Source: Trichomonas tenax (taxonomy: Eukaryota; Parabasalia; Trichomonadida; Trichomonadidae). Taken from it: a DNA stretch of 12,162 nucleotides. The notes beneath the pieces were generated by a model that made no database searches, had not been told where the DNA came from, and worked only from the letters and a program-made list of their open reading frames with translations. This document shows, piece after piece, positions 1 to 8,198 of the stretch. The stretch covers positions 1-12,162 of the forward strand of contig JALKBU010001356.1 of NCBI GenBank assembly GCA_023091735.1, read 5' to 3'. Made by a program: the position numbers and the translations under genes. The number at the start of each line of letters is the position of its first letter. Position 1 is the stretch's first letter.

Positions 1-3
1 TAT

Positions 4-31
4 TGACACTTTTCCATTTTTCCCGCGCAAA
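4..31 (-). promoter_or_regulatory. Left-edge promoter-like module (E2F-like box plus initiator-like element)
   Basis: Read on the minus strand, a TTTGCGCGGGAAA box (plus 19-31) is followed by AAAAGTGTCA (plus 4-13), whose TCA resembles the trichomonad initiator. The box looks like a eukaryotic E2F/DP site (TTTSSCGC type). The same two parts occur in the same order at the right edge, facing the other way. The probable target is a gene starting just left of position 1. The factor assignment is inference. Confidence 0.4.
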
Positions 32-422
32 CACTTCACTTTCCTTTATATTTGACATTCTGACTCTATATGTCAAACATAATTTACATGTCAGAAAAGC
101 ACGTTGTTCTATTTTGTCCCAGTCCCTACTAAATTCTAATGTTGACGTATGATGATTCAATTCTTCAAGTTTCATTCATATTATTAAATTCATGCCCCAT
201 TCGAAGCATATTCATATGCAATATCCAGTTTTAATATTTCAGCCTAAAATCATTTTAGAAATATGTCACTTTTATATCCATTGACATGATTTTTTCAAAG
301 AAGTCATGAAGATTTGAAATTTACAACTTTGTCATTCAGATGTCAATTAAGTAGTTAAATCGAATGTTATTACTAAAATTTTAATTTTGATAAGAAATAT
401 TTTATAAAAAACAACGAACAAA
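32..422. other. AT-rich spacer with an orphan promoter-like motif
   Basis: I see no gene in this spacer. It lies between the left-facing edge module and the 3' end of the ankyrin gene. It contains several TGTCA/TGACA words and one 18-base copy of a motif also found upstream of the coiled-coil gene (265-282). An ATAAAAT just beyond the ankyrin stop, read on the minus strand at about 400-407, could serve in 3'-end formation. Confidence 0.5.
265..282 (+). promoter_or_regulatory. Orphan copy of the GTCACTTTTATATCCATT motif
   Basis: These 18 bases are identical to 2871-2888 in the promoter region of the coiled-coil gene. Here the motif points right, but the first downstream ATG opens only seven codons before a stop, and the next gene is on the opposite strand. 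It may be a promoter that lost its gene, a promoter of a non-coding RNA, or a site used in either orientation. Confidence 0.4.
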
Positions 423-1088
423 TTAATTTGCTAAGGCAGATATCTCAGAATTAGTTGAGTTCTTGATGGTTCGCCTAATGAGTCCATCCATTTCAACCTT
501 TGTTAAAATATATTTAACTAAATCTACATTTTCTGTTTCGACAGCATCATACAGTGGTGAGCAGCGCTTGTAATTCATTACATCTAATCTTGCACCATTA
601 TCAATCAAAAATTTTGCCATTTCATTAAGTTTGCTGCGAATTGCATAATGTAGAACCGTTCCTTTATCATTGTTAATACGATTTAGATTGATTCCTTCGT
701 GAATCATTGTTGAAACTATTTCGATGTTATTTTGTTTAACGAATTCGTACAAAATATGTTGTCTGTCGCACTCTTTCGTTGGTAGCTGATAAATTGGGGA
801 ACTAATTTGCCATTCATTTGGTTGTTTTGGACCTTCAGTTTTAATTGCGTAAGCACAGAAAGCATTTACTAACTGCGGAGAGTTTCCATCTTCTACATCT
901 TCGAATTCTGGATAATCATTCGGTATTTCATCGACTTGATTCGTTTGAATACTTGGATCAATAATTTCTCTCTTTATTACGTTCTGATTTATATCATCAG
1001 GTATATCAAACGCGCCTTTTTTCGCTGTTGCGCAAAACGCAACAATTATTACTACAGGAACAAGGAGTGCCAATAAATAAAACAACAT
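423..1088 (-). CDS. Membrane-anchored ankyrin-repeat protein, 221 aa
   Basis: The start is an ATG at 1088 and the stop a TAA. Residues 2-20 are strongly hydrophobic (LFYLLALLVPVVIIVAFCA), then TAKK: a signal anchor or signal peptide. Residues about 25-75 are polar and acid-rich with no recognised domain. Residues about 108-200 hold three ankyrin-type repeats: about 108-140, then 142-173 with TVLHYAI and FLIDNGARLDV, then 176-200 with SPLYDAV and DLVKYILTK. Ankyrin repeats bind other proteins, so the likely role is a membrane-tethered docking protein; the partner is unknown. The basic residues after the membrane segment would favour the repeats facing the cytosol if the anchor is uncleaved. 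Trichomonads carry very many ankyrin proteins, most of them soluble. AAAAAGTGAC lies about nine bases before the ATG on the coding strand. Confidence 0.85.
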   Translation of the reverse strand: MLFYLLALLVPVVIIVAFCATAKKGAFDIPDDINQNVIKREIIDPSIQTNQVDEIPNDYPEFEDVEDGNSPQLVNAFCAYAIKTEGPKQPNEWQISSPIYQLPTKECDRQHILYEFVKQNNIEIVSTMIHEGINLNRINNDKGTVLHYAIRSKLNEMAKFLIDNGARLDVMNYKRCSPLYDAVETENVDLVKYILTKVEMDGLIRRTIKNSTNSEISALAN

Positions 1089-1096
1089 AAAGCACC

Positions 1097-1127
1097 GTCA
1101 CTTTTTATCAAAATTCGTCACTATAAA
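1097..1127 (-). promoter_or_regulatory. Putative promoter of the ankyrin gene
   Basis: Plus-strand GTCACTTTTT (1097-1106) and GTCACTATAAA (1117-1127) lie immediately upstream of the ankyrin ATG. On the coding strand they read TTTATAGTGAC and AAAAAGTGAC. The first 9-mer matches the motif found near other gene starts in this window. There is no clear TCA-type initiator between it and the ATG, so the motif may itself mark the transcription start. The five-prime leader would be very short, as is usual in trichomonads. Confidence 0.45.
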
Positions 1128-1592
1128 TTGATTATGTTGCGATTTTTCGATTATGAGTTGTGGAATTCAATTCTACTCATAATTATGGAATCATAATCCT
1201 GTCTAATTTTGATTTGCGCCAGATGCCACACAAAAAATTGCAGATTAATTTAGGAATTACCCTTTTTATTTTGAAAGGAAAATATTTCATTGTTAAATGA
1301 TTATAAGATTATGTGTTTGTCCTGTTATAAAAGATGCTTCAATCGTCGCATTCAATCACATATAATTAATTTATTAACTGCAATCTTTTGTACTGCTGGA
1401 ACGTTATTGAATTCATATGGATTAGTTTTGAAGGAAATTCATACCCGCAATTTGCGTATAATGCGCCGAATGCAAACCACAATTATGATGAAATATTTCA
1501 TGATAACTTGCATTGAAGGATACATTTTATATATACATTTGCATCACTTCATTTTATCTTCATTAGTTTTTATATTGATTTAAAACATTGAT
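1128..1592. other. Spacer between the ankyrin gene and the decayed minus-strand gene
   Basis: I see no intact gene. The only open stretch that reads like protein is the short plus-strand frame at 1370-1516, listed separately. A longer plus-strand frame over 1290-1583 lacks an ATG at its first codon (TTG) and has an implausible composition, so I do not call it. Confidence 0.5.
1370..1516 (+). pseudogene. Possible decayed C-terminal tail (48 codons)
   Basis: This open frame runs from a TAA just upstream to a TGA at 1514-1516 and has no ATG. Its second half (SYPQFAYNAPNANHNYDEIF) is rich in N, Y, P and A, like the cytosolic tail of a trichomonad surface protein. The overlapping frame gives no such composition. 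Nothing recognisable lies upstream in any frame. It could equally be chance in AT-rich DNA; no family is claimed. Confidence 0.2.
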
Positions 1593-2550
1593 TTATAGCA
1601 TATAAATGAATACAGAAATAATAAAGTTATTAAATAGATAAAATCTGTTGTAAAAGCAAACCATTGGAGGAATAAGATCAACAAATGGTTTGTAACCAAG
1701 CAGGTATTGATTAAAAATTATAACCAATTCTATGTTTCTATTTTCTAATTGCGAAGTATCAACGTTATAAAATTCCAACGAAAATGAATTGTTCATTAAA
1801 TAACACGCAAAAACAGAAACATGTCCACAATTGCCATTCCAATCATTAGTGGAAAATATATACGGAGTCCTATTATTGATAAAACTGCAACTATTGACAT
1901 CTATAAATGAGAATGGCATAATGCTCCATCATAGCAACTATTATTATAATAAATGCAGTAATTGATTTCACCAGATATATTCCTAAACTGAGATAAAGCA
2001 GTAATTGAAGCTCTCAAAGAATAAAATGAATTAAAATTTATTGTAGCATTTTCATTCGATAAGGCTTTAATATATGATGTGAAAAATAACGAATTGGAGT
2101 AAGAATAATTACTAAATTGTATATAAATTTTTCCTCAATTTGATGATTTTGTCAATTGATAATAATTTTTTAGCATAAAATTATAAAAAGAACAACATTC
2201 AATATTATTGATTTTTCAAGATTTGCTCCAGTATTTATTGTGTCAAACGATCCCACAGTACTAGAGCCTATAACGTTTCTTATAACACAATCGCATTTAT
2301 CAGATATATATAAGATGCTATTTTTTGTTGGAATGCAGCCCGTTGCCATTGAATTAGACATTGAAAATTTAATGAGGTCATTCGCAGGATAGATGCTAAT
2401 AACATAATCCGAAACAAAATATTTTATACGTAACACCAAATATGAAATAATTGGTGTCATTTCGAAATTTGACTGTTTTGTATAGAACGGTTTTATATTT
2501 GTTATCTGTTGGATAATAGTAATCCCATATAATTTTGCACCTGAAGATAT
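1593..2550 (-). pseudogene. Broken gene for a surface-type, Cys/Asn-rich repeat protein
   Basis: Protein-like sequence on the minus strand continues through three pieces. Piece 1 is open from 2550 (first ATG 2460) to about 2200 and contains CDCVIRNVIGSSTVGSFD and TGANLEKS. Near 2198-2205 the sense jumps frame to CCSFYNF. Piece 2 runs to 1901 with an in-frame TGA at 2135-2137 and contains CIYYNNSCYDGALCH. Near 1908-1925 it jumps again to piece 3, with VNSCSFINNRTPYIF and NGNCGHVSVF, ending at TAA 1593. The short C-x-F-x-N-N type words are what extracellular parallel beta-helix repeats look like, and trichomonads have large surface families of this kind. Family and function are inferred. Three lesions make an intact product unlikely; sequencing error is the alternative. 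A GTCACTTTT motif (2568) lies just upstream of the first piece. Confidence 0.55.
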
Positions 2551-2567
2551 TTACAATCGATATAAGT

Positions 2568-2580
2568 GTCACTTTTAAGG
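2568..2580 (-). promoter_or_regulatory. GTCACTTTT motif upstream of the decayed minus-strand gene
   Basis: GTCACTTTTAAGG on the plus strand reads CCTTAAAAGTGAC on the minus strand, the same orientation relative to its gene as the copy next to the ankyrin gene. It lies about 18 bases upstream of where the protein-like reading of the decayed gene opens, consistent with a relic promoter. Confidence 0.4.
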
Positions 2581-2870
2581 TCAGGTCTCAGAAATAAGGT
2601 TGGGAACTATTAAGTCTAATTTTCTCAGACATTAATAATTTCTTTTTCTTACATTTGTACTTAAAATTTTTAAGTTAAAAATTTGAACTCTTTAAAAATT
2701 ATTCAAATTACCATATAAGAAAACTCCTTGCGCTCCGTTATTCCTCAGTAAAATAAAATGATAATCTGATCAACATAATCATGATCATTGACTTATGCCT
2801 ATATAATCTCTTGAATACCATCTCTTCTAAAAAGAAGGAACTTTGTTTAAATTGAACAAAAAATATTAAA
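2581..2870. other. AT-rich spacer upstream of the coiled-coil gene
   Basis: I see no gene, RNA gene or long repeat here. The sequence is AT-rich with short A and T runs. Confidence 0.5.
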
Positions 2871-2900
2871 GTCACTTTTATATCCATTATTGTCATATTT
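2871..2900 (+). promoter_or_regulatory. Putative promoter of the coiled-coil gene
   Basis: GTCACTTTTATATCCATT (2871-2888) is followed by TCATATTTT (2893-2901), which fits the trichomonad initiator pattern TCA-pyrimidine-A/T. The initiator A would be about 45 bases before the ATG at 2940, somewhat longer than the usual leader but plausible. The 18-base motif also occurs at 265-282. Confidence 0.5.
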
Positions 2901-2939
2901 TGTTAAGTTTTTGTAAAGTTTACATAATTAAAATCTTCG

Positions 2940-5900
2940 ATGAGATCTTCGCTTTCTTCTTCATCTTCGCGTGGAGGAGACAGACACACTGCGAATTTTA
3001 AATCGTTGATTAAAGAACTTAAGGATAAGATCACAAAATTCCCTCTAATTCCACAAGATAAAGATTCGATTGAACCGTTACTTCAAAATTTCGAAGCTGC
3101 AGCTAACAACTTCTTGAAGAGACATGACAAATCCCTTTTAACCGGTGTTTATGTAGCTTGGTCAAGTTTCAAACGCGTTTTCCAAAAGTTCGCCAAAGCG
3201 AACTACGTTGATTTGGTCCACATATACTTAGATTTCGAGATCACTGAATTCAACAAAATAATGACCAAAGTAATTGAAAATATTCAAACGGATTCAACTG
3301 AAATTCAAGCATTAATGAAAGATGAGCCGAAACGTGTTCAAAAATTATTCAAAACGAGTGAAAAGTTACCGTCTTTGATAAATGATAACGTTGATGATGG
3401 TTTTCGTGATATTTTATCACAAGCTTATCAGATATTTGAGAATTTCCGCTCAATTCTTCTTTCACAGTACAAAGTTTTGTTCGAAGTTACTAAAATTAGC
3501 AATTTCGATACAAAAGCAAAAACTTCGATGGCAACATTTTATATCAACAACTGCTGTAGTCTTCTTCTTGATCCTAAGACCCACAAAGCGAGCAAAAGCA
3601 CAGCTCTGTTCGAAAACTATTGGATCCAAGGTTTTCACACTCCAGTTTGGAATGCTTTAATTGAAAAAGCTGAGAAAGTCATATCTAAGCTTTTCGGTGA
3701 TATTCATGCTATTATTAATTCAGGTTCATCATCGCAAGCCTCGCAAAAGACATATCCTGTTATTTCTGAATCATCTGATTCCGATGCTGATCAAGACAAG
3801 AACAAATACTTGAGTAACACAAAACTTGATACAATCAGTAGACAAATTCGAGAACTTCGTGCTGTTGCAGATACAATCGAAGAAGAAGTATCTGAAGCAA
3901 ATCGAAAGATTGATCAAAACAAGCTTCAAGCATTAACACGTGAGCAACTCGAAGAAGAGAACAAGAAATTATCACTTGAAAGTTCGCATTTGAACGCATC
4001 CTGTGAAACGCTTAATGGTGATAAGCAACGTCTTCAAAGTGTATTTAATGCTGCTTTACAACGCATTAAGAGCGATGGATCAAGTAATAACTTTGATTTT
4101 GCTGATGAGATCAACGCTCTGCAGAAAGAACGTGATAATCTCGCAGCACGTGGAAATTACCTCGAAAAGCAACTTCAAAGAGAAAGACTTCACACAAGCA
4201 AACTCATGGCAGCTACAGATATTGAAGCTGGATCTGTGCCAAGCGATAAAACAATCGATGAAATTTGGAGTTTATATATTGCAGTCGTAAAAGAGAACGA
4301 AGCAAGAAGAGATAAAGAAAAGGAAAATATGGAAGAAATCATCACACTCAAGGAAAAAGTCAATGAAGCCAAACAACTCGAAGCAGATAAGGATGAAGCT
4401 TACAAGCAAATAAATAAACTCACAAATGAATTAAATGCAACCAAAGCAACATTAAATAAAATACAGACAGAAATTGGTATGGAAAAGGTGATGAAAATGC
4501 TTCTTAACATCGAAGCTTATGTTAAAACGGACAATACAGAAGAACTTATTCAGCTTCGTGAAGAGAACAGACATTTGAACGAGAAACTCAGCAAAGCAAA
4601 AGAGAGAATCGAAAAACTGAGAAAGGATCTCGAAGATAATTTAGAGTCAGAAAAAGAAGAAAATAATGAATTAATGACTAAAGTTAGTGCATTGACAACA
4701 GAAAACGCTCAACTTAAGTCTTCTGTTCAGAATACTAAAGACAGCCTAAAGGAATACGAAAAGCTAAAGGCACAATATCAAACTCTTCTTGATAAAAACA
4801 GAACGCTTGACACTCAAAAATCAAGCATTGAAGGTAAATTAACATCATCCGAAAACATGATTAAGAGTCTGAGAGAAGAACTCGATAAGAGAAATAACCA
4901 AATTACAGCATTATCTGCCGCGGCAAACAATGACAAGTTGCAAGAGATGTACGAGAAAGAACGCGATGACAACAAGAACTTAACGCAGCAAGTTACTGAA
5001 CTGAAGTCAAGATTGTCTGCAAGCGAAGCAACTGTCAAAGAACTTCAAGGCAATCACGGAGATTTGACATCTGATAACAAAGAAATGCGTGATTTGATTA
5101 CTCAGTTGAAAGAGCAACTTGCACAGCTGAAGGCTGATCTGAAGAAGTCAAATGAGGAAGTTGATAGAGTTAAATCAGAGAATAGCAAGCTTAACAACCA
5201 AAGCAAGAATGCTGAAACTAATGCCCAAACAATTCAAGACAAACTTGATAAGGCAGAAAAAGAAGGAAAGAAGGCAAAGAAGGATCTGGAAAATCTGCAG
5301 AAAGATTACCAGAAACTTCAAGAAGAAGTAGAGAATCTCAGAAAGGATAAATCAGAAGCCGATAAGCTCAAGAATGAGACAACTCTTAAGAGCTCACAGT
5401 TAGAAAAATTGATGAAAGATATCGCACAGATCAAAGATGAAAACCAAAAAAAGGATGATAAGATCAAAGAACTTAAAGATAAGAAGAAGAAACTCAAAAA
5501 CGATAATACTCAGTTAACATTGCAAGCACAAAACCTGCAAAGAGATGTTGATTTGTCCAACAGGAATATCACTGATAAATCATCAAATCTCCAGAAACTG
5601 ATGCAAGAAAATGCTGACCTCAAGGCCGACAAAATCAGTCTCCAAAAGGATCTTCAGAAACTCAAAGAAGACAGCGATAAGCTTAAATCGGAGAATGAAA
5701 AGAAGGCAGATGCTGTGGCATCACTTCAAAAGGATATTGACAGCAGGAAGAAAGATAATAATCATCTTAGAACAGAAAACGCAAAGATCAAAGGTGATTT
5801 CGATAAACTCAATCTCGAATACCAGAAACTCAAAGCAGAAAATGAAAGGAATAAGAAAGAAAACGAAGATCAAAAGAGTGCGCTTGACAAGAAGTCTGGT

Positions 5901-7265
5901 AAGATTAAATCCCTTAAGCAGCAAGTCGAGAATCTTCAGAAAGATCAAACAACTCTTAAATCATCAGAGGTTCAGAGATTACAGGAGGAACTTGCAAATG
6001 CAAAGCAACAAAATAAGCAGCTCACTACAGACATGGAGAAACTTAAGCGATCACATGAAGCACTTGAAGATGAACTTAACAAGTCCAAGTCTGATGCAGA
6101 CAGTAAAGAAAAGTCAATTAAGCAGCTCAAAGACAAGAACAAGCAAATCAAGTCTGAGGCTGACGCCAAGGATAAGCAGAACGCAGACTTGATGGCAGAT
6201 GTTAAGGCAAAGGAAGCTCAGATCCAGGAATTGAAGAACCAGCAGGCAAAGAATGATAAGCAAATTAAGGACTTGAAGGATGAATGCGATAACTTAAGGA
6301 ATGACAAAAGTCGTACTCAGAATGAAGTCACAGATCGACTCAACAAGAAGGTTGAGCAGCTCATGACTGAAAAGGGTGAATTAACTAACACTATCACTAA
6401 ACTTAAGGGCGACATTGATAAGCTCAAGGCTGAGATCGATAGATTGAATGCTGAACTTGATAAGCAAAAGAATCTTAACTCCAAGATGAAGTCTTATGTA
6501 AATGACTATTTCAACTTAGTCAAGAAGATCGAAAACGATTCGTTCGGCCTTAAGAAAGAACTTGATTCTAAGACAAGCCTTAAAAAGAAGCTAAACTCTT
6601 TGCTCACAAGCAGAGAAGAGATTGATGCAATCAGAAAGAAGTATGGTCAGCTTCAGGTTTTGTATAATGAGCACCAAGAAGACAAATATGTTAATTACGA
6701 AGGAAAAGAGATGGAAACAACAAAGATTCCGAAGATTCTCGAAGAAACGAAGAAGTTATATGAACAAAAGATCGATCTCTTCTACAAGCAGACAGTTCTC
6801 GTTGTCTACAATGAGAACGTCAAGTTGATCGAAGCTGTTAGCTATTACAAGGATGCGGCTGCAATAACAAACGATGAGAGAAGAGAATATATTAAGAAGA
6901 TGCAAGAAATCATTAGAGAAAACGAAGCTCTTATGAATGGTGAAAAACCATCTGATGCCAGAGCTAAAGCTGATAGTTACCATCAAAGACTTGTGGCACT
7001 TGAAACTGAACATAACGCAATGATCACAGAACTTGAGAAACTGGAATCAAGATTGAGAATCAATCCAAAAGACAAGACAAACTCGATTGCAGAACGTCTT
7101 GATTCAATCAGAAACTCAATGGAGAGGCAGCTCAAGGAGGCAAAGGCCTGCTATGATCTCAAGGAGATCCCAGCTGATCCAAAAGCATACGTTTCATCAA
7201 TGAAGGATGAAATTGTCAATGATGATGAAGATGATTATGAATATGATGATGAGTATGACGAATAA
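2940..7265 (+). CDS. Giant coiled-coil protein, 1441 aa, with acidic C-terminal tail
   Basis: One uninterrupted frame from ATG 2940 to TAA. Residues 3-11 are Ser-rich. Residues about 20-255 are helical but not heptad-like, with scattered Trp, Phe and Cys (AWSSFKRVF, YINNCCSLLL): a probable folded domain that I do not recognise. Residues about 260-295 form a Ser/Asp linker (ISESSDSDADQDKNK). From about 297 to 1185 the sequence is almost entirely K, E, N, Q, D and L heptads with recurring words such as LQKDYQKL and LQKDLQKLKED, broken only near 375-385 and 423-445: a long rod. Residues 1185-1427 are helical but more varied. The last 14 residues are DDEDDYEYDDEYDE. Expected role: an elongated scaffold or tether in the cytoskeleton, at a basal body or on a membrane. 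This is inference from shape. Automated names such as A-type inclusion, myosin tail or SMC would reflect composition only. There is no ATPase, motor or membrane segment. Confidence 0.93.
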   Translation: MRSSLSSSSSRGGDRHTANFKSLIKELKDKITKFPLIPQDKDSIEPLLQNFEAAANNFLKRHDKSLLTGVYVAWSSFKRVFQKFAKANYVDLVHIYLDFEITEFNKIMTKVIENIQTDSTEIQALMKDEPKRVQKLFKTSEKLPSLINDNVDDGFRDILSQAYQIFENFRSILLSQYKVLFEVTKISNFDTKAKTSMATFYINNCCSLLLDPKTHKASKSTALFENYWIQGFHTPVWNALIEKAEKVISKLFGDIHAIINSGSSSQASQKTYPVISESSDSDADQDKNKYLSNTKLDTISRQIRELRAVADTIEEEVSEANRKIDQNKLQALTREQLEEENKKLSLESSHLNASCETLNGDKQRLQSVFNAALQRIKSDGSSNNFDFADEINALQKERDNLAARGNYLEKQLQRERLHTSKLMAATDIEAGSVPSDKTIDEIWSLYIAVVKENEARRDKEKENMEEIITLKEKVNEAKQLEADKDEAYKQINKLTNELNATKATLNKIQTEIGMEKVMKMLLNIEAYVKTDNTEELIQLREENRHLNEKLSKAKERIEKLRKDLEDNLESEKEENNELMTKVSALTTENAQLKSSVQNTKDSLKEYEKLKAQYQTLLDKNRTLDTQKSSIEGKLTSSENMIKSLREELDKRNNQITALSAAANNDKLQEMYEKERDDNKNLTQQVTELKSRLSASEATVKELQGNHGDLTSDNKEMRDLITQLKEQLAQLKADLKKSNEEVDRVKSENSKLNNQSKNAETNAQTIQDKLDKAEKEGKKAKKDLENLQKDYQKLQEEVENLRKDKSEADKLKNETTLKSSQLEKLMKDIAQIKDENQKKDDKIKELKDKKKKLKNDNTQLTLQAQNLQRDVDLSNRNITDKSSNLQKLMQENADLKADKISLQKDLQKLKEDSDKLKSENEKKADAVASLQKDIDSRKKDNNHLRTENAKIKGDFDKLNLEYQKLKAENERNKKENEDQKSALDKKSGKIKSLKQQVENLQKDQTTLKSSEVQRLQEELANAKQQNKQLTTDMEKLKRSHEALEDELNKSKSDADSKEKSIKQLKDKNKQIKSEADAKDKQNADLMADVKAKEAQIQELKNQQAKNDKQIKDLKDECDNLRNDKSRTQNEVTDRLNKKVEQLMTEKGELTNTITKLKGDIDKLKAEIDRLNAELDKQKNLNSKMKSYVNDYFNLVKKIENDSFGLKKELDSKTSLKKKLNSLLTSREEIDAIRKKYGQLQVLYNEHQEDKYVNYEGKEMETTKIPKILEETKKLYEQKIDLFYKQTVLVVYNENVKLIEAVSYYKDAAAITNDERREYIKKMQEIIRENEALMNGEKPSDARAKADSYHQRLVALETEHNAMITELEKLESRLRINPKDKTNSIAERLDSIRNSMERQLKEAKACYDLKEIPADPKAYVSSMKDEIVNDDEDDYEYDDEYDE

Positions 7266-7266
7266 A
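7263..7266 (+). terminator. TAAA polyadenylation-type signal overlapping the stop codon
   Basis: The stop codon of the coiled-coil gene is followed by A, giving TAAA. In Trichomonas vaginalis a UAAA overlapping or close to the stop codon is the described polyadenylation signal. The match is short, so by itself it is weak. Confidence 0.4.
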
Positions 7267-7491
7267 GATGTTTAATAATTGTTTCTAAGACATCACCAAA
7301 CTTATATTTAATGATTTAAAGAGGAATTCGATACAGTTTTACAGGTGTTGACATTGAAAAGTAAACACATACAATTTGACCCAATCTTGGCCGTATAATT
7401 AAGAATGTTGGATAAAACAGTTTTTCGTAAGATGACTGAGATAGAATATATTCACTTACAGGTATAAGAAAATATGCATTGCCAAATACAT
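7267..7491. other. Convergent spacer between the coiled-coil gene and the transporter relic
   Basis: Both flanking reading directions end here. An open minus-strand frame of about 45 codons exists, but it has no start and no recognisable motif. Nothing else is called. Confidence 0.4.
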
Positions 7492-8138
7492 TTAAAAATG
7501 AGTTAAATAAATTGTTCGATTTATTAATTCTTTAAACAAAATCAGTGGCTGTTGAGGAGCATCATCAAAGATTTTGCCAATCTCTTTGCCATGTGTATCT
7601 GGAAGTAATGTAAGGCCAAAAACGAAGCCGAGAAGACAAATTCCAGAGAAAATGGCAATGGAAATGCCAAACCTAAGATGCTTGCTGAATATTGTCCATG
7701 GAAGCCAAATACCCAAGAAATAGGAAAGGCACGCACCAATGACAACACCAAACTGGTGAAGGATGCCATATGAACCGAGAACATCGAGAGGAAAGATCTC
7801 TGTGATGTAAAGTGGGCAAACTGTCGAAAATGAACCGACAGTCAAGCCAACTAGCGTGCGCCCGATGAAAGCGAAGATCCAAAGCTTTGTCATCAGCAAT
7901 AGGAATGAGCAGCCAACCAACGACAGCCGTGATTGTTGTCAATATTGTTGTATAACATCTGCCGAGTCTGTTTCATTGGCATATGGATAAAGGTCGGTGT
8001 AATGATACCCATGATCACAGGTAAAGTGTTAAAAATTATTCCCGCAATTGTGTTCAATTCTTGAGTCATAAACTCAGCGGTCGGGCTCCAGAACGCCATG
8101 GTCTCGCCGAAGTTCATCGAACCGAGCATAATGACCAA
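7492..8138 (-). pseudogene. Broken sugar transporter (MFS sugar porter), N-terminal half in three frames
   Basis: Sugar-porter hallmarks appear in the correct order but in three frames. From ATG 8127-8129: transmembrane segment 1 (LGSMNFGETMAFWSPT) and segment 2 (IAGIIFNTLPVIMGII). A second frame, just after an in-frame TGA at 7973-7975, holds motif A as NRLGRC (7955-7972) plus segment 3 ending VGWLLIPIA. A third frame, from about 7895 down to TAA 7492, holds IGRTLVGLTVG, CPLYITEIFP, the HQFGVVIGACLSYFLG segment, an LRFG-containing segment 6 and LPDTHGKEIG. The total is about 215 codons against roughly 450-500 for an intact transporter, and segments 7-12 are missing. PDTHGK resembles the PETKG box that normally follows segment 12, so an internal deletion is possible. 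The open frame reaches upstream only to a TGA at 8160-8162. The codons here are richer in G and C than the surroundings. Confidence 0.8.
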
Positions 8139-8198
8139 AATTTTATAAAAAAAAATGGTTCAGTTCTGCCACAAAGAGCTCATATACGTTTTTTATAA

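Noticed and set aside
1290..1583. Plus-strand open frame of 97 codons
   Set aside because: It begins at TTG, not ATG, and its translation has no motif and an odd composition. An alternative frame in the same place reads better.
3382..3660. Frames overlapping the coiled-coil gene, here and at 4003-4290, 4190-4372, 4814-5038, 5611-6192, 5721-5948, 5972-6169, 6622-6828 and 6756-7013
   Set aside because: All are shadows of the long plus-strand gene. Their Ser/Leu- or Lys/Arg-rich composition follows from reading Lys/Glu codons out of frame.
2940..7265. Naming the coiled-coil protein as SMC, myosin or A-type inclusion protein
   Set aside because: There is no ATP-binding head, motor or hinge. Any similarity would come from Lys/Glu/Leu heptads alone.
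7880..7990. Programmed frameshifting in the transporter region
   Set aside because: Two shifts plus a missing C-terminal half, with no conserved slippery site that I could see, fit decay better than programmed recoding.
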